DNA from: Theristus sp. LFF4_11
Taxonomy: Eukaryota > Nematoda > Chromadorea > Monhysterida > Xyalidae
NCBI GenBank assembly: GCA_030248135.1
Contig: JASANC010000716.1
Coordinates: forward strand, 62,001 to 126,000
Direction of reading: 5' to 3'
DNA: 64,000 bases
This document shows, in pieces, positions 1 to 13,700 of the stretch (position 1 is the stretch's first letter; each line of letters starts with the position of its first letter). The notes beneath the pieces were generated by a model, which did not search any database, was not told the origin of the DNA, and worked only from the letters and a program-made list of their open reading frames with translations. Position numbers and translations under genes: made by a program.

Positions 1-96
1 TCGGGCGACGTCGGCTCGCACAAACGTGACTGGGCCGAAATCACGAAGAAACTGCGCATCAAGGAGCAAGTCGCTGTCAACGCCTATTGGGCCTGA
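1..96 (+). CDS. C-terminal end of an unidentified protein (partial, enters from the left edge)
   Basis: Frame 1 is open from the first base to a TGA at 94-96, giving 31 residues that end in the short motif NAYWA. The stretch is rich in Lys, Arg and Ala (SHKRDWAEITKKL) and has the codon character of a real terminal exon, unlike the T-rich sequence that follows at once. An AATAAA at 585-590 is a plausible polyadenylation signal for this gene. I do not recognise the family from so short a piece. The open frame and the sharp change in composition are seen; that it is a terminal exon is inferred. Confidence 0.6.
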   Translation, partial: SGDVGSHKRDWAEITKKLRIKEQVAVNAYWA

Positions 97-600
97 ATGA
101 TCGTTTTCTATACTCGTTTTCGTTAATTTTCCTCGTTTTGGATGTTTTTTTCTTCTGTCTTTGTTGTTTTCGGTGATTACTTGTTACTCTGGTCTCTCTC
201 ATGTTATCGTTCTCAACATTTTTTTTCATTTCTGGTTTTTCAGTAATGATTATCACCTCATAGCAGTAACTAACACAGATTTTACTTTTTTTCTAAGATT
301 TCGCAGGATTGGTTTTTGAATTTCACAAGATCGTTTTTGGACATGAGTTGTTTTCTTATGTTTTGTTGTGGTCGAATGGTGGGTTGTTGTCAAACGGTGC
401 TATCTATTGGTGCCAGCTGATGTTTTTCAGTGTGATTTTTGGTTTAGTTTTGAGTTTTGAATGTGGAACTGTGAATCTTTGTTTTTGGATTTCAAATGAT
501 GAGTGGTGCAATTTATGGTTTAGTTTTGAGTTTTGAGTGTGGACCTGTGGATTTTTGTTTTGCATTTCAAATGATGATTGGTGCAATAAAAACTGTCGTG
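97..600 (+). other. 3' UTR of the left-edge gene with poly(A) signal
   Basis: T/G-rich noncoding sequence follows the stop at 96. AATAAA at 585-590, within GTGCAATAAAAAC, is the first good poly(A) signal. The transcript end is inferred. Confidence 0.45.
441..593 (+). repeat. Two-copy 76-bp tandem duplication in the 3' UTR
   Basis: Copy 1 starts at 441 and copy 2 at 517, both with GGTTTAGTTTTGAGTTTTGA. They differ at a few sites. The second copy carries AATAAA where the first has AATTTA, so the poly(A) signal exists only in copy 2. Confidence 0.75.
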
Positions 601-3600
601 TATGGTTTTTTTTCATGAAAGGGCATACGGCCCGTTTCACGTGCGACTGGTCGTTTTTCCGCAGTAAACGCCAGTTCGTTTGCATTTTTTCGCTGTTCAG
701 CTTGTAGTCGAGCTAATTGAGCATCGTATTAGGCGATCATGTTGACAGGCCACTGGTGCAAGATGGCTGCCGCACTGAGACAGCAGCAGCAGCAATCGCA
801 GTCCGCTTTATGTTTTGCATTCATCAATTCAGCGCACGTCGCTTCGCTGGTGCTGCCCTTTTCTGCGTGTCCCTTGCGCTTTTCCGCCGCACCAGCACGC
901 CTGTCATTTATTTCTCGACGGTGTGCGTTTCAGTTACTGGACAGCATTATTATTGGTCCTGTCGTGGAATAATTGTCCGCGCGCGCAGGTACGTTTTCGG
1001 TTTTGCTTTCATTGCAGGCATCAACGGCGACTGATTTTTTTGTGTTTGGCTCGTTTGGTCGTCGAACTACTGCTGCAGTTGAACTTGAACGCGACTTCAC
1101 TTCGCTGTTTGCATGCCCAAACTTGTGCCGAAGAGAAAACTTTGTACTGGTTGAACATGTTTTTTAAAGGCTGCTGAAAATATAACACGAAAATGGTAAC
1201 GGCTCGTATCTGTTCAGAGCTGTAGTCCTAACTGAAGCAGCCGTATGTGTTTGTGTGCCCAGCTTTTTACTATCAAGTTGGTCAGCTTTACGTTAAAACG
1301 GTCGTTGTATTTGTGCATTTTCTCAGAACAATGCATTTTAACGTGGATTAGCAGCAATTCGATTCAGTTCTCTCAATTCTCAAATCCCGCAGACCGTCCG
1401 TTTCTTGAGCGTGAATGGAAACAAATATAATAATGAGATTTCAAAGTGTACATGTGCACTTTTGTGCGCTCGCAATCTCCATGGGCACATTTGCCACATG
1501 GTCGGCAGTTGTGATCGTCAACACTAAACCCGATATCTTTTCTTTTTGCCGTTTCCACATTTGCTTACCGCGTTCTGCGTCTTTACGTGCGTGCGCCCTG
1601 GCAGAAATCGTTTTGCGCTTTTACTTGCGGAATAAATTGCGATGGTTTTCGTTATTGTTGTTGTGCGTGGCTTGAGTAACTAAGACGCACACACACACAG
1701 CGTACAATTTCGGTCCAGTGTTATTATAATTCAGTATCGCTCGAGCACTGGCGCTGCCGCCCACCACTGGCCCCTTGCTTGCCGTTGTTGTTCTCGTCGG
1801 CGTCCTCGCAATGTTTGCATTTCTCAATGCATTTATATGCCCGGCATTACGCCCATGTTTGGCAGTGTCTCGGGTTTTCGTGCCTCAATGTATACACGTT
1901 TTTGTCATCATGGATTTTCTCATCGAGGCATCGCATGGCATCATTTCATTGTCGCTCACTGGTTTCGTCTTTTTTACTCCAAACATCTTCACGTGGAGAA
2001 ACCATATTTTGATTGTATGTTTTGCAGTTCGTTACTGAGCAACTTCACCTCGTTTTTATGAAAACTGACTTTGCAACGAACTGCTGGTTCAATTTCTAAC
2101 TAGATTTTGTTGTTAGCATTGTCGTAGCGTCATCGTCGTTCTCATTTTTCAGATATGAGAAAAAAATTTCTGTCATCTTTTTTCCACTTCTCATTATAAC
2201 AGAGAACACATAAACTGGCAAACGTGAGCGATAATGAAACGTAACACTACCTCAGGTACACTGTTCCGCTTTTCACTCTGTTTTCAGTTTGCTTGCACGA
2301 AAAAAAAATTCAGTGCGCTATATAATTTTTTTCCCACACGTTTAGACAGAGGATGTTTTCGCTCGCAGCATGTATACAGTCAGTCAATAATTACAGAGAT
2401 ATGACGGAGTTCAAAAAAATTATTTTCAAGTTTTACGATTCCACTGCGAACGCCGAAAGCTTGAATGCGCTGTTTCCTTCACTGCCTCAGTCAATATCCT
2501 ACTGGTCGGTTTCTTGACAATAAACTGCTTGATTATGCCAACGAAGATATCGTTGTTGCAATATTTACAGCCCATAAAGTCAGTGGAACTGATGCAACAA
2601 GCACTGCTGACAGTCTTGAGCACTGAGCAGCATGGCAAAAAAAACTAATCAGATGATGCGGTCGTATGACAGGGGTGCGCAAAAACGGTGACAGCGGCTG
2701 GAAGTGCCACTATGGCTGCAGGCCAGGCGCGCACGCCACACACACAGCAACGCGCGTGTGCTTGTTGTATATTGATTAAGCGTGTATATCAGTTGGCATC
2801 GCAGTGTTGTGTATATGTGTCAGTAGTGACACAGGCACAGTTGTCATTGGTCGCACTCTCGCTGTGCTGGTCGCATATCGCTACCAGCGTTCAGCGCATC
2901 CCCCCCGACTTCGCATAATGTGCCTTCATCGCGTCGTTTTGTATGCCTGCACGTGCGGCTGCTCTGCCGCTTTGCTGCACCTACATTAGTATCGTTGTTG
3001 TTTTTGCGCGTAGTATTTTGGAAAGTATTTATTTACGCGTTTTATCTGTTGGTTTCTCGTTTGAGTTCCGGTTTGGTTGATGTGCGCAGGTGACAGTTTT
3101 AAAAGTGTGCTCATCTGTGTTCAGTCATAAGCCGACGGCTGCCAAAAAGCAAACTCACACAAGCGGCATCGACTGCTGCCCTTCGAAACACACAAAGACA
3201 AAACGTCGTACAAGAAACACCAGCACCAGTTTTGTTTCCGCTCATCCGTCACAACACGGGGTGCAAAGCGGCTTTTGTTCGGGCAACAGCAGCAGCGGCA
3301 GCCTCTTGTACGGACGGTGCACACGCGTAACAACACACAAACGGCCAAGTGCACTTAGTTTTACAGTGTCCGCGTGCGCATTCTCTCGCATGCGCTCGCT
3401 CGGGCACAACAAAACAGCCGCGTATGCGTCATCTTTTGATTCTTGTTTGTCGGCTGGGGCCGTGCACGCCTCCTCCCGCCGGGCAAGTCAAAAAGCGGCT
3501 GCTCTCTGCGCATCTGCGGTGTTTCTGCACTGGACGCACAGTGTCTGCGCTGCGTGCACAGCAGTTTCGAGTGCGTATGGTGTGCGTCTGCTCGTGTTCG

Positions 3601-4341
3601 CTCGGTTCGCGGTCTCTGGCGGCGTAAGACGCGCACAGCGCTGCTCCACCCAGCACACGGAAACTGTATATTTTTTTCATGAAAAACGTGACACGACTTT
3701 TTTTGCTAGTTTTCAGCGATGCGCTATTGTGTGTCAGTTTTGTCGCCTTGCCCCTTTTCGTGTAAAACGTCACAATGAGCATGACTTACTACATTGTTAC
3801 AATTCACCGGTTTCTTTAATGTCCCCACGTGTGTCTTGTTTTGAATCATGTTCACAGTGTTTCTCTCATGCTGCATCGCAGCAACAACACGCATGTATTC
3901 AAACGAAATGTCAACATTCGACGGTGAAATTTAATTACTTTTGAAAATATTTTCGGTTAGCTCTTACAGACGTCTGAAAGGAATATGATGTGTGCACAAG
4001 TCTTGATAGCGCGACAGCCTGCCTAAACGTATAATAATGCGCTCATCTCGCTTGACGCAGACGATTGACCGTTAGCTGATTATTGCTGCTGCAAACTCAT
4101 TACTATTGAATTATATTTTGAACAACAGACAAGCAAGACTCAAACAAACAGTGCTAACCATTCCTTGTTGAAGGACACTTTTGTAAATTCCTTTCTCATT
4201 TGAACTGTTAACTTCAATATTGCGGTTGGCGGTAATTTACGGTACCATTCACGTTGGTTCATTGGTTCTGTGTCTTTTTTACACATTTGTTCCTTTTGTT
4301 CAATCTTCTGTTCACTCTTTGTCTCTAACAATGGAATTCTT
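601..4341. other. Intergenic stretch without a supported gene
   Basis: Several overlapping open frames exist on both strands, but none shows a protein family, consistent splice sites or a good start context. The longest open frame (3,090-3,944, +, 284 codons) opens with GTG and has no ATG until about codon 100. Its composition (Cys, Ser, His, few acidic residues) is not convincing. The stretch probably holds promoter and 5' UTR sequence for the ELKS-type gene downstream. Confidence 0.4.
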
Positions 4342-4482
4342 GGATAGGTAAACAGTTTCTTGCATGACGCAGGAATTCAAAATTGGAAAGGTTATCTGAG
4401 TCTCCTCCTCCTGAATAGGCCGGGTCACTTAGGCTATTTTGAATCGCCACATAAAGATTGAGCTTCCTTTTGACGTCTGGCG
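4342..4482 (-). repeat. Dispersed repeat L, copy 1 (inverted relative to copy 2)
   Basis: The reverse complement of this stretch matches 62,893-63,034 over about 140 bp. Shared blocks include CAATCTTTATGTGGC, CCTAAGTGAC and TTTTGAATTCC. It lies just upstream of ELKS exon 1. No terminal repeat or tRNA head was found, so its class is unknown. Confidence 0.7.
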
Positions 4483-4715
4483 AACGCATTGGCTTCGCAG
4501 AATCCAATAAATGATAATATATGCGTATTTCGTCCGTTTTCAGTTCAAAAGACAGCAACAAAGTGTTACATCGCAGCAACACAAGAATGACCAGCAAGTG
4601 ACAATAGCTACATGGACGTGAAGTCCAAGCGTTGATGTGAGTGCCAGTTGCGTACAATTTCAACAGTGGATGCTAGTACAGCGATCGGTGCCAGTATTGG
4701 TAGGACGTTGCCTAT

Positions 4716-7700
4716 ATGATCGACGGCGCTTTCAACGGCCACCACGCCGACGAGCCGTCATCCATTCACTTGCAGTCCGACCACAGAGGCACGTCGCGGG
4801 CACAGCAGACCAGTTTGCACGGTAGCATCATGGCTTTTTTCTTTCATTTGGTTTGTTGGTTGGTTGGGTTGGCTGGAATTTTTAGGCGATGTTTTCAGCC
4901 AGGGCTAATAACCCAGAGAAGCGTACAGAACGCCATTGAGTAGGCCGTTCATCGAGTTTTCTGTAATTAAGTGCCGAAAAACTCCTCGGCGGGGCTCGAT
5001 CCCCCGAGCGTCTAACGCACTACCACCAAACCACGAGGGTGACTTTCATTCAGTTTTTCAACTTTGTTGTTTCAGCAGACGATACTAGAGTATTTCAAAC
5101 TTCACAAAGTCCCAAGCCGTAACTGAAATTGTTTGAAACTTCAGTCATAATGTCTCGTCTCTAGTGTGGTAGAGTGGACCATTTACTGAAAACCATCAGT
5201 TTTCCGGCGTGTGTATACGCTCTTCGAGAGCGTCATTGAGTAAATGCAATGTGGGCGAGTGGGTCTCCGCCGCACCGAGTGCTTGTACACGCATTTCTGT
5301 GGCTTCATTTAACGTGCAAATGCGCGGTAACTCCTCTGTGTGGTCAAGCATATGAGTAGCAGTCTCAAAAGCGAAATCGCAGTTGTTGTTGTTGTTGTGT
5401 GTCTACTCTCGATTTTGACGCGTTTATTACTATTTTTGGCAAATGTTGTGCAGCCGCTGCTGGACTGTGAGACCACCCACCCACCCACATGTGAGAGGAA
5501 ATCAAGTGGGAGAGCGCTCTTCTTGTCGGAAGCTTCCTGCTTACATATCCATTATACAGTGGCATTTTCAGTTTGGATAATGCGTCCGCTTGGTAGACGT
5601 GAGCTGAATATCCTGCAACCGCAACCGCACTAGACGATGTTTAAACATTGTGGAGTTGATTCTCTAAAATCTGATGTATCAAATTTTTGTGCATACACAA
5701 AACTGTCGCAAATTGATTACTTTCGGTTTTGCGGATTTCAAAATGCCGCTCAACTATGAAACATGTTTTCTATCTAAATGTTTTCTATGAAACATCTGCG
5801 CGCAAGTGCATATTACGACATGTTCAATAATAAAGATAATAGTAATACAATAGTGCTATGGGCTCGGAAAACAGCGATTGTTTGACTGTAGAAGAACTAA
5901 TGAGCAATTTCAAACCAGATTGAGCGTCATCGTCGTTTCAATATGTGTGACCGAGTCAGCGGAACGCATCAAAAGTTTTGCTAAATCCGTGTAGTTGACA
6001 AAAATAGTCGCATCGCAGAATTACTTTCAGTTTACTTAAAAAATTTTCTGTCGTACGATAGATTTGTTGAATTTTGAATAATAATTACATGCAATGGCAG
6101 ACCAAACTAATGGGCTTTTCCTATGCAAACATCATCATCAGATTTTCATAATTTGCATCCCGAGTCTGCGTGATAGTAGCTCACAAAAAAGTGACGATGT
6201 TGTTACACTATGACTGTAAAATTTGTATTCATGTTAGTACGCAGCACTGTTAGCGTTCTACTTTCCTTACATGGTACGTAGTTTGATAACATAACGAAAA
6301 CAGCGACATTGTTCTACGTCAGCTGATTTGTATTTCGTTGCTGATCCGATGGAAGTCCACTGTAATCCTTAAAACCGACCATCAACCTAATCGCAGGTAC
6401 TAACCTTTCGCTGTCGAATCCGAACAGCGTGCACAATTCGCCGATCGCAAAGGGTCAGTACCGTCAGATGAGTTCGTTGTTTTCGCCGCCGACGTTTCGA
6501 CGCTCGGCGCCGATGGGCATACCGCAACGGTAATCATACCCTTTGTTTTTAAAATTGCAGTTTTTTCACTTGGCCTTAGTCCGTTGTTTTTGGTATGTTT
6601 TGTTTTGTTTTAAGGCGCATTCATGAAGCAGTATTTAGTGACGCGCAGCTGCATTAAAACACAGTTACGCGGTTATTAAATACGGCTTCATGAATGCCCT
6701 TTAGTCTTCTTTGAATGACTGAGCAGTTAAAACTACCGAACCTATTTCGAATGTGCAATGAAATGCATAACAACGCAGTTTTCTCGTGCCTGCAGCTCGC
6801 TGACGTCCTCCGAGTACTCGCAGCATCACCAACCGCACGCGCCTTATGCGGCCGGCAGCAGTTTTGGCGTGCCGCTGCAGCAACAGCAGCAGCCGCTCAG
6901 CCTGCATCCCTACTCGCACCATCGACCGGGCAGCGGCGGCGGCGGTGGTGATCAAGTGTACCTATCGAGCTCCGGGCCCCCGGCGTTGCCGGCGACCAGC
7001 TGGGGCGGCTTCGGCGGTGGCAGCGTCATGAATTCGGCCGGTGCACCGCGCACGAGCGCCTCGATCACGTGCTTCGCACCGGCCGACCCGACGCAGATGC
7101 ACCTGAACACGCGACGATCGCAGAGCGGCGGACTGCTGCGGCCGAAACTGCAGCGGTACGGTCGTCTTTTGTTGTTGTATTTCGTAATTTTGCAAAAAAA
7201 CTGCATGCAAAAACTGGTGGTTGCATAATGCATATTGGGCAATGCGGTGGCGCTGTATGACTGTAAATCATTACAAAGTCTCGCACATCTAACATGCAGG
7301 CAATCCATTGATGTCCCATTAGAACCGCAAGCCCAAATGTCCCCTGAGGCAGTTGTTAAAAACTGCACACATATTTGTGCTCCGTGTTTTTGTGGTGAAC
7401 AGCGCTTTTATGGTTCTTGGATAGCCCCGCTTTTAAAATAAACGGTTTTTGTCGCTGCGCTGTGCGTTTGTTACAGTTCTCGATGGTGCTCAAAGCGACG
7501 CACAGCGTGTGCTCTGGAAAAAACATAAAACACGCAGCCACGTTTTTCATGCTTATCTGCATGTGCTTGTTTGTAAAAAAAATAACGTGGCGTCTGTCAG
7601 CGTTATGCACTTGTTGTGCACGAATGTTGACAGCGCTGCCGATTGCTTGTGGTGGCATTGGAGACAGTCGAGCGAACGTGCAAAACAGCAGCGCATTTTT

Positions 7701-10700
7701 TTGTTCATGCGGGCGCCTGTATATCCAAGTTAACGTGACATCATAGTACTACCGTGGCGCTGTACTACTAGAGGTAAAAGCAGCATTTCACTCTTGTGTA
7801 CATATTTACGTTACACATATTCTGTACGTGTCTTCGCACGCTTCATTGTATCTACATGAATGTTGCGACGGCGACTCGAACGAAACCACGTCTCTGCGTG
7901 TGCACACATGTATTTAACGTGTGTGTGTGTCACTGTTTCATGGTCGCGTACTAGCGCCATGGCTGTTTTCACTGCGCCTTCTCAACAGCCATGCTCCATA
8001 TTCTGTATTGTTGAGCACGCATGCTGGCTAGACACGTCTTGTGCTCATGTGTCTCTGTGTGTGTATGCATTTTTGTGCCAAAGCATCTCGCTTCGAACAC
8101 TTGCACATGTCCGCCGGAGCCATCGTTGCTTCACGGTTCCACATTTAAGGCACATACACTAGCTGCATATGACATCTGTGCGGCCTTCGAGGCTGCGCGG
8201 CAAAGCTTTTTCTCGTGTGCGCTTTAACGTCGTCAAGATGCGCGCATTTGTGCGTGCGCATGCTTTCGCTGTGTGTGTCAGGATCTATGCTAGCCAAAAC
8301 GGACTCTTTCTACCACGCCGGATACGACACACGGCCTTTGGTCTCTGACTGAACTGCTACGCGTCACCGTGTGTCCGTGCAGTGTGTGCCTTCGCCGAAT
8401 GAATGCACGTGTTATGTCGATCTGCTTTTCGATGTTTCCTCTTTCACTGCGGCTTTTTCTGACGGTTGTGAGTTCTCTTTTGACTTGTGTGTGCGTTGCC
8501 TGTATTTATTGGTGCGTCTGTGCCCACGGCACACATTGTGTGTGCCGGCTGTTGTAAGAGGCACCCTGTCAGCGTAGCTGATCTCTGTCATGCTTTTCCT
8601 CCTCCACTGTTTATAACTCGTGTACGGTGCACATGTACATGTGGATGGTATGTACACGCGTACCGATGTACGTATGTGACGCGAATACATGTGGGATCCG
8701 TGTGTGTGTAATTTATCACCATTTGAATGCCGATGGACACACCACAATCGAATACTTTACGCTGACCACTGTTGTCGACGGGCCACTTGAAACGTCACAG
8801 TGCCTGATGAACTTGTAAAGATTGTTATCGTCAGTGGGGCCTACCACGTGTCACTTCTGGATGATCAATGGCAGAACAATCGGTGGTATAAACGACGTGC
8901 AATACTTGTGCTTATCGGTGCATTGTTTGAACAGACAAGAAAAAATTGCGGCGACTGAAAGAGCCATGATGACTTGGTGTCAGTGCTGTGTTCGTCAACC
9001 GAGGTTCTAAAAACGGCCATTTCTTCGTGAAAGAAAGGAACGTTCGGAACATTGAAACCGGTTAAGCATCCACCGTTATTCGGCGATCTTAACCATATTT
9101 CGCCTTCCCAAATCGTATTCGCGTTCCGATACAGTTGTTTTAATGTTGTCTTGGGCTTGAACACGCCGCCTAAAACACATCTCTTGCCGTATTGTTGTGA
9201 TGTCCGTGTGCAGCCAGCCCAACGTCTGTTGTTATTACTGGACGAATATTAGTCACGGTCACGGGCGATCGGTGGACGGGAACGCCGCTAGTGGAACAAT
9301 AATCAACGTCGGTAGCCTTGCCTGTTGTTTCTTTGGCAACATTCTAATCTCCGTCATGCGAAACGATTTTTTGTTGCACCACGGTCATGATTGAATTTTG
9401 ATTGCGATTGCGGCAAACCAGAAAAAAATGTACTCAATGTACTACCCTCGACAGCAGCAGCAGCACGCAGTTTGCTATAACAACAACATCTATTCGATAC
9501 CTGCGACGGCGACGCATGCTGCGACCGCTTACTACAACAATGCGTATGTTGTAGTTCCAGGGTGAGCCATGCGATACATCAGGTTGAAGAGACTCCCAGA
9601 CCAAAGTATTATATTGAATTTGATTATATGGCTGCTGCAGCATGTGCATTTTCGTTTGCTCTATTGCTGCTGCGAGAGAGCAAGCAAGCACAATCATTGT
9701 GTTACATGCATGTCCACACATGTACACTGTAATGAATACAATCGTGCCCGTGGCGTGCGTCATGGCCACTAGTCTATCAGGGTCTGCATGTTGTGCACAC
9801 GGTGGCGCATTGAATCGTGGCCAATATACATGGTGTACACATGTACATTCGTGCATGCTTGCTGCTGCGTGTTTGCCTGCACTATGCACACGCGCACAGT
9901 CCAATTCACTAGATTAGCACATAGCCGGCATATACGCGTCCATTTTGCCTCATGCTCTCGCGCGGTTTGCCTGCAGTCTGTCGCTCTCTGTCCTGCAACA
10001 GCAGACCCAACCCGCCAGCAGTGTTCAAGTAATAGAGCACGCACATTATATTGCGTATTGATTGTTTAGATAGTATACGGCATTCTCTCAGCAAGCTGGT
10101 TCGTGTGTATTATTTGCGTGTCTGTTTACGTTGTTTAGATGTTAGTCTGGCGCATGCTGACAGCGGCCAGCATCGCCACACACAGCCAACCGCGGCTTCC
10201 TACGCCAGTTTCGTGCGTTCGGAACTCTGACGAAAGAGAATGCACTCTATTGGCGTGCAGTACACAAATTCCTACCAGAAAACGCCTGCTGCATGTGCAT
10301 GACCGACGATGCAGCTTACATGCTTGAACTTGTTTCCATTCCATATGTCCACCAGCGCAAGCATACAAGTTGTCCGTTGGTGTTGTTGTTGTGCGCTTGT
10401 TCGCTATTAGCTGACTACTCTGGTCCCATAATGTGGTAACGGTTTTTTATGTTGGCCATAGTTTCTTTGTGATCGCGTTGAGTGGAGCGCGCAGCCGCAG
10501 CGTCACAATGTACATCTGTGCTTTATCTGCTGCAGATCCATCAGCAGTGCAATGCCCTGTCCTTATTATACTCTCACTCTCTCGTGTAATCTACACGCGT
10601 ATGTATCTCTCAGTAATGCAATATGCAAGTATGTTTGCCGCTATGTGCACCTTGCCTGGCAAACTTTTTTCTTGTTGTGTTTTATGTCGTGTCACCGTCC

Positions 10701-13700
10701 GCGCAGCCTCTTACTTGCTTAATTCAATTTTGAAAGCTCACGTAAACGCACCGATTGAGTCTAGTTTTCCAAAGCTAACACACCGCGAAAGATGGTTTAT
10801 CGATGCAATTTTTCCAGAAATGTAATTGCTTAGGTTTTTCAAGTCGTTTTGAATGACTGCGTTCTGAGTTTACTTTGGACATTTGAATTAGAGGAGACAG
10901 CAATTTTTATGGTTGCAGTTCAACATTATATTTGTTCGTTGTATTAAACCTATCTTCCTTCCTTATGCATAATCAAAAGTTCTGCGCCATGACCTTATAA
11001 TATCTCACTATGTAGCTTTCAGTATTTTTTTTCTAAATAGTGTTTCGTACCTTTCATTTCTAAAAAGATTAGCCGTTCATTCTCACGGGTGAAAAAGGAC
11101 ATTCCGTTAGAATTCTTTCGTGCATGTTTTATGAAAGCTGCATGTTATGGGGTTTTTTTTTTGCGTTAGTACAATATGTCCGCGGCGCTGATTATCAACC
11201 GTGATCCGTGAACGTTGACTTCAAATCCTTTCAAAATATTTTTAGTATTTTTGAAGGCTAAGCGACTGATGTAAAATCATGTTATTCTGGTCATGTCTAT
11301 GTCGCTTAATATAAGATGAAAAGTAAGACGCATGAAACGTCGCACGAGCACGATATGTTGTACCAGCAGTCATAACTTCATTTATTAACTGTGTGCACAC
11401 ACAGATGCATCTGTACCCACAGTGATACTGAAATTTTAAATATACTACTTTCTCGCTTATTGATAAACAAGGTAAAAAATTCGCAAACAATTTCCAGACA
11501 GCACCGATCGCTGGATGCTGCCGACATTTACGCCATGGACGGTTACGCGCCAGGCACCTCCGGCTATTTGCAGCCCGCCGGTACAACCGACTTTCCGGTG
11601 TATCCGACCACATCGCAAGCATCATACGGTCAACAGCAACCGCAATCACAACAATCACAACAACTCAGATATCAACCACAGACCTCGTCTTATCCACTGC
11701 CATCGTTTACAAGGTGCGACGTAGGAGGGTGCGGAGCGACCCAAGATCATTTTTTTGCCATGACTTCGATTGATAAAAAAAATTGCTAATAAAAAAATCA
11801 CTTGCTTTTTGCAGTGCCGCACCGACACAGCCGTTAAACGTGACCACTTCCGGCTTGGGCACGTACGGCGCAGGTCCATTGTCCGGTCCCGGTGCCTACG
11901 GCGGCGTATCATTCAGTACAGTGCCAAACATGCATCAACAACAACAACAGCAGCAGCAGCAACATAGTGTCTGGTCGCAGAATGTGCCGCCACCAATGGC
12001 TCAACTATCCGGTAGCACTCCAGGCGCCGGAGGCAACATGCCCAGCAGCACAACTCAGTTCAACCGTGATCCATACTCGATGCCTTTACCGACGCTACAA
12101 CGCGAATACGAACTGCTCAGACGAGAGTTCGAAGCGTCCGTACAAAAATTGAACAGTACTATGAATTCAATAAAAACATTTTGGAGTCCGGAATTGAAAC
12201 GAGAACGTGCCTTGCGTAAAGAGGAAATGGCAAAACTGCAGATGATGCAAGAGCAGCTGCGCATGTCTTCGCAGGAGAATCAGGTAGTAAGTTCAGTTTC
12301 CTTGTTGACGGGATCACGCTTGACGCGTTGCGGTGTTCTTATTGCACGGTCGATGCTGCTTCCATTGCAACGATAAGTTTTCTTAATAAGAAGCAGATGT
12401 CTTTCATTGTTCCTAGACAGAGATTTTATGTCGTATGGTAGTTGCTTCAAATTCAACCATAGGTCAATCAACACGTCTGCTTTGTGTTTTCATTAATTTA
12501 GCTTTGAGCCTGTGTAGCCAGCTTGTATCCTACCGTAAAACAAGCGTTATTCTAGAACATGTTTCTGCTATCACTGTATGTGCTTGTGGTCGCTTTGTAT
12601 TTTTTGTGTTTTCTGCTTTTGGTAAATGTCAAACAAACACGGTCACTGTTGTTCAGAAGTCGGCAGCGACACTGAGACAATTGCAAAACGAACTGCAAAG
12701 TCAGTACGATGTGCACCGAGGAATGCACGGCGCAGTAGATGGTCACGTGGTGTCACGAGACGAATATGAAGCATTGCGAATGGAACGTGACAGGTGTGAC
12801 TCGTTGGCATTTTACAATAAAGGTTTTTTAAATTCAGAAATCAGTTTCTTTCAAGTAGCGCATAGTTTCACAGACTATAATTCCAGGCTTCACCGTGAGC
12901 AGCAATTAACAAAAGAAACGATACGAGAATTACAAATACAAATTGAAACACAACGGCAAACACTAGTTGGTCGCGACGAATCAATGCGAAAATTACACGA
13001 GATGCTTCAAGCCAAAGGTATAGTTTGTAACAACCCTGGAGTCAACCGATGATATTGTGACGCGTGTCGCGTGTCCTTTTAATGACAGTTTGTTTGTTTG
13101 TTTTAGGAATGGTGCCCTACAGTGCTGCTCAGGACCACATGGAGCTGGAACAATCAAAGTCAAAAGTAATAGAGTTGGAAAACCGATGCAGACATCTCGA
13201 AGCGTCGGTCTCACAAAAAGACCAAGATATTCGCTCTTTGCAAGAAGTAAACACAGACGTTTTGATTTCAACCTTATTAATTTCAAGTGATAAAATCAGG
13301 TTCGTTCTGTCAGGACAACATTTTGTTCTAATAAACGCTTGTTTGAATTAACTGTTTAGGAGTGCCTGTCAGCATCAGACAAACTACGACAAAGCCAACG
13401 ACAGATTGATTGGTTGCAGAAAATGCCTGGACAACAACACCATTCACCGTATGATGACGCCGCTATGCAGGGACTTTTAGACTCAAAGGACCAACGAATT
13501 CAACAACTAGAAAAACAATTACGCTACTATGAAGACGAAATAAGACTGCTTAGAGAACAAGTCGCTTCGCAGCCACGAGATTTCACTGACAAATCCGTTA
13601 CTATGGCCGAATATCAAGACATGAAATTAAAGGTGCTTACTTTTCATATGAAAAAGGCGGGGTAATGTTGAATAGATCTGTGGAAAACCCGCAGAGCTAA

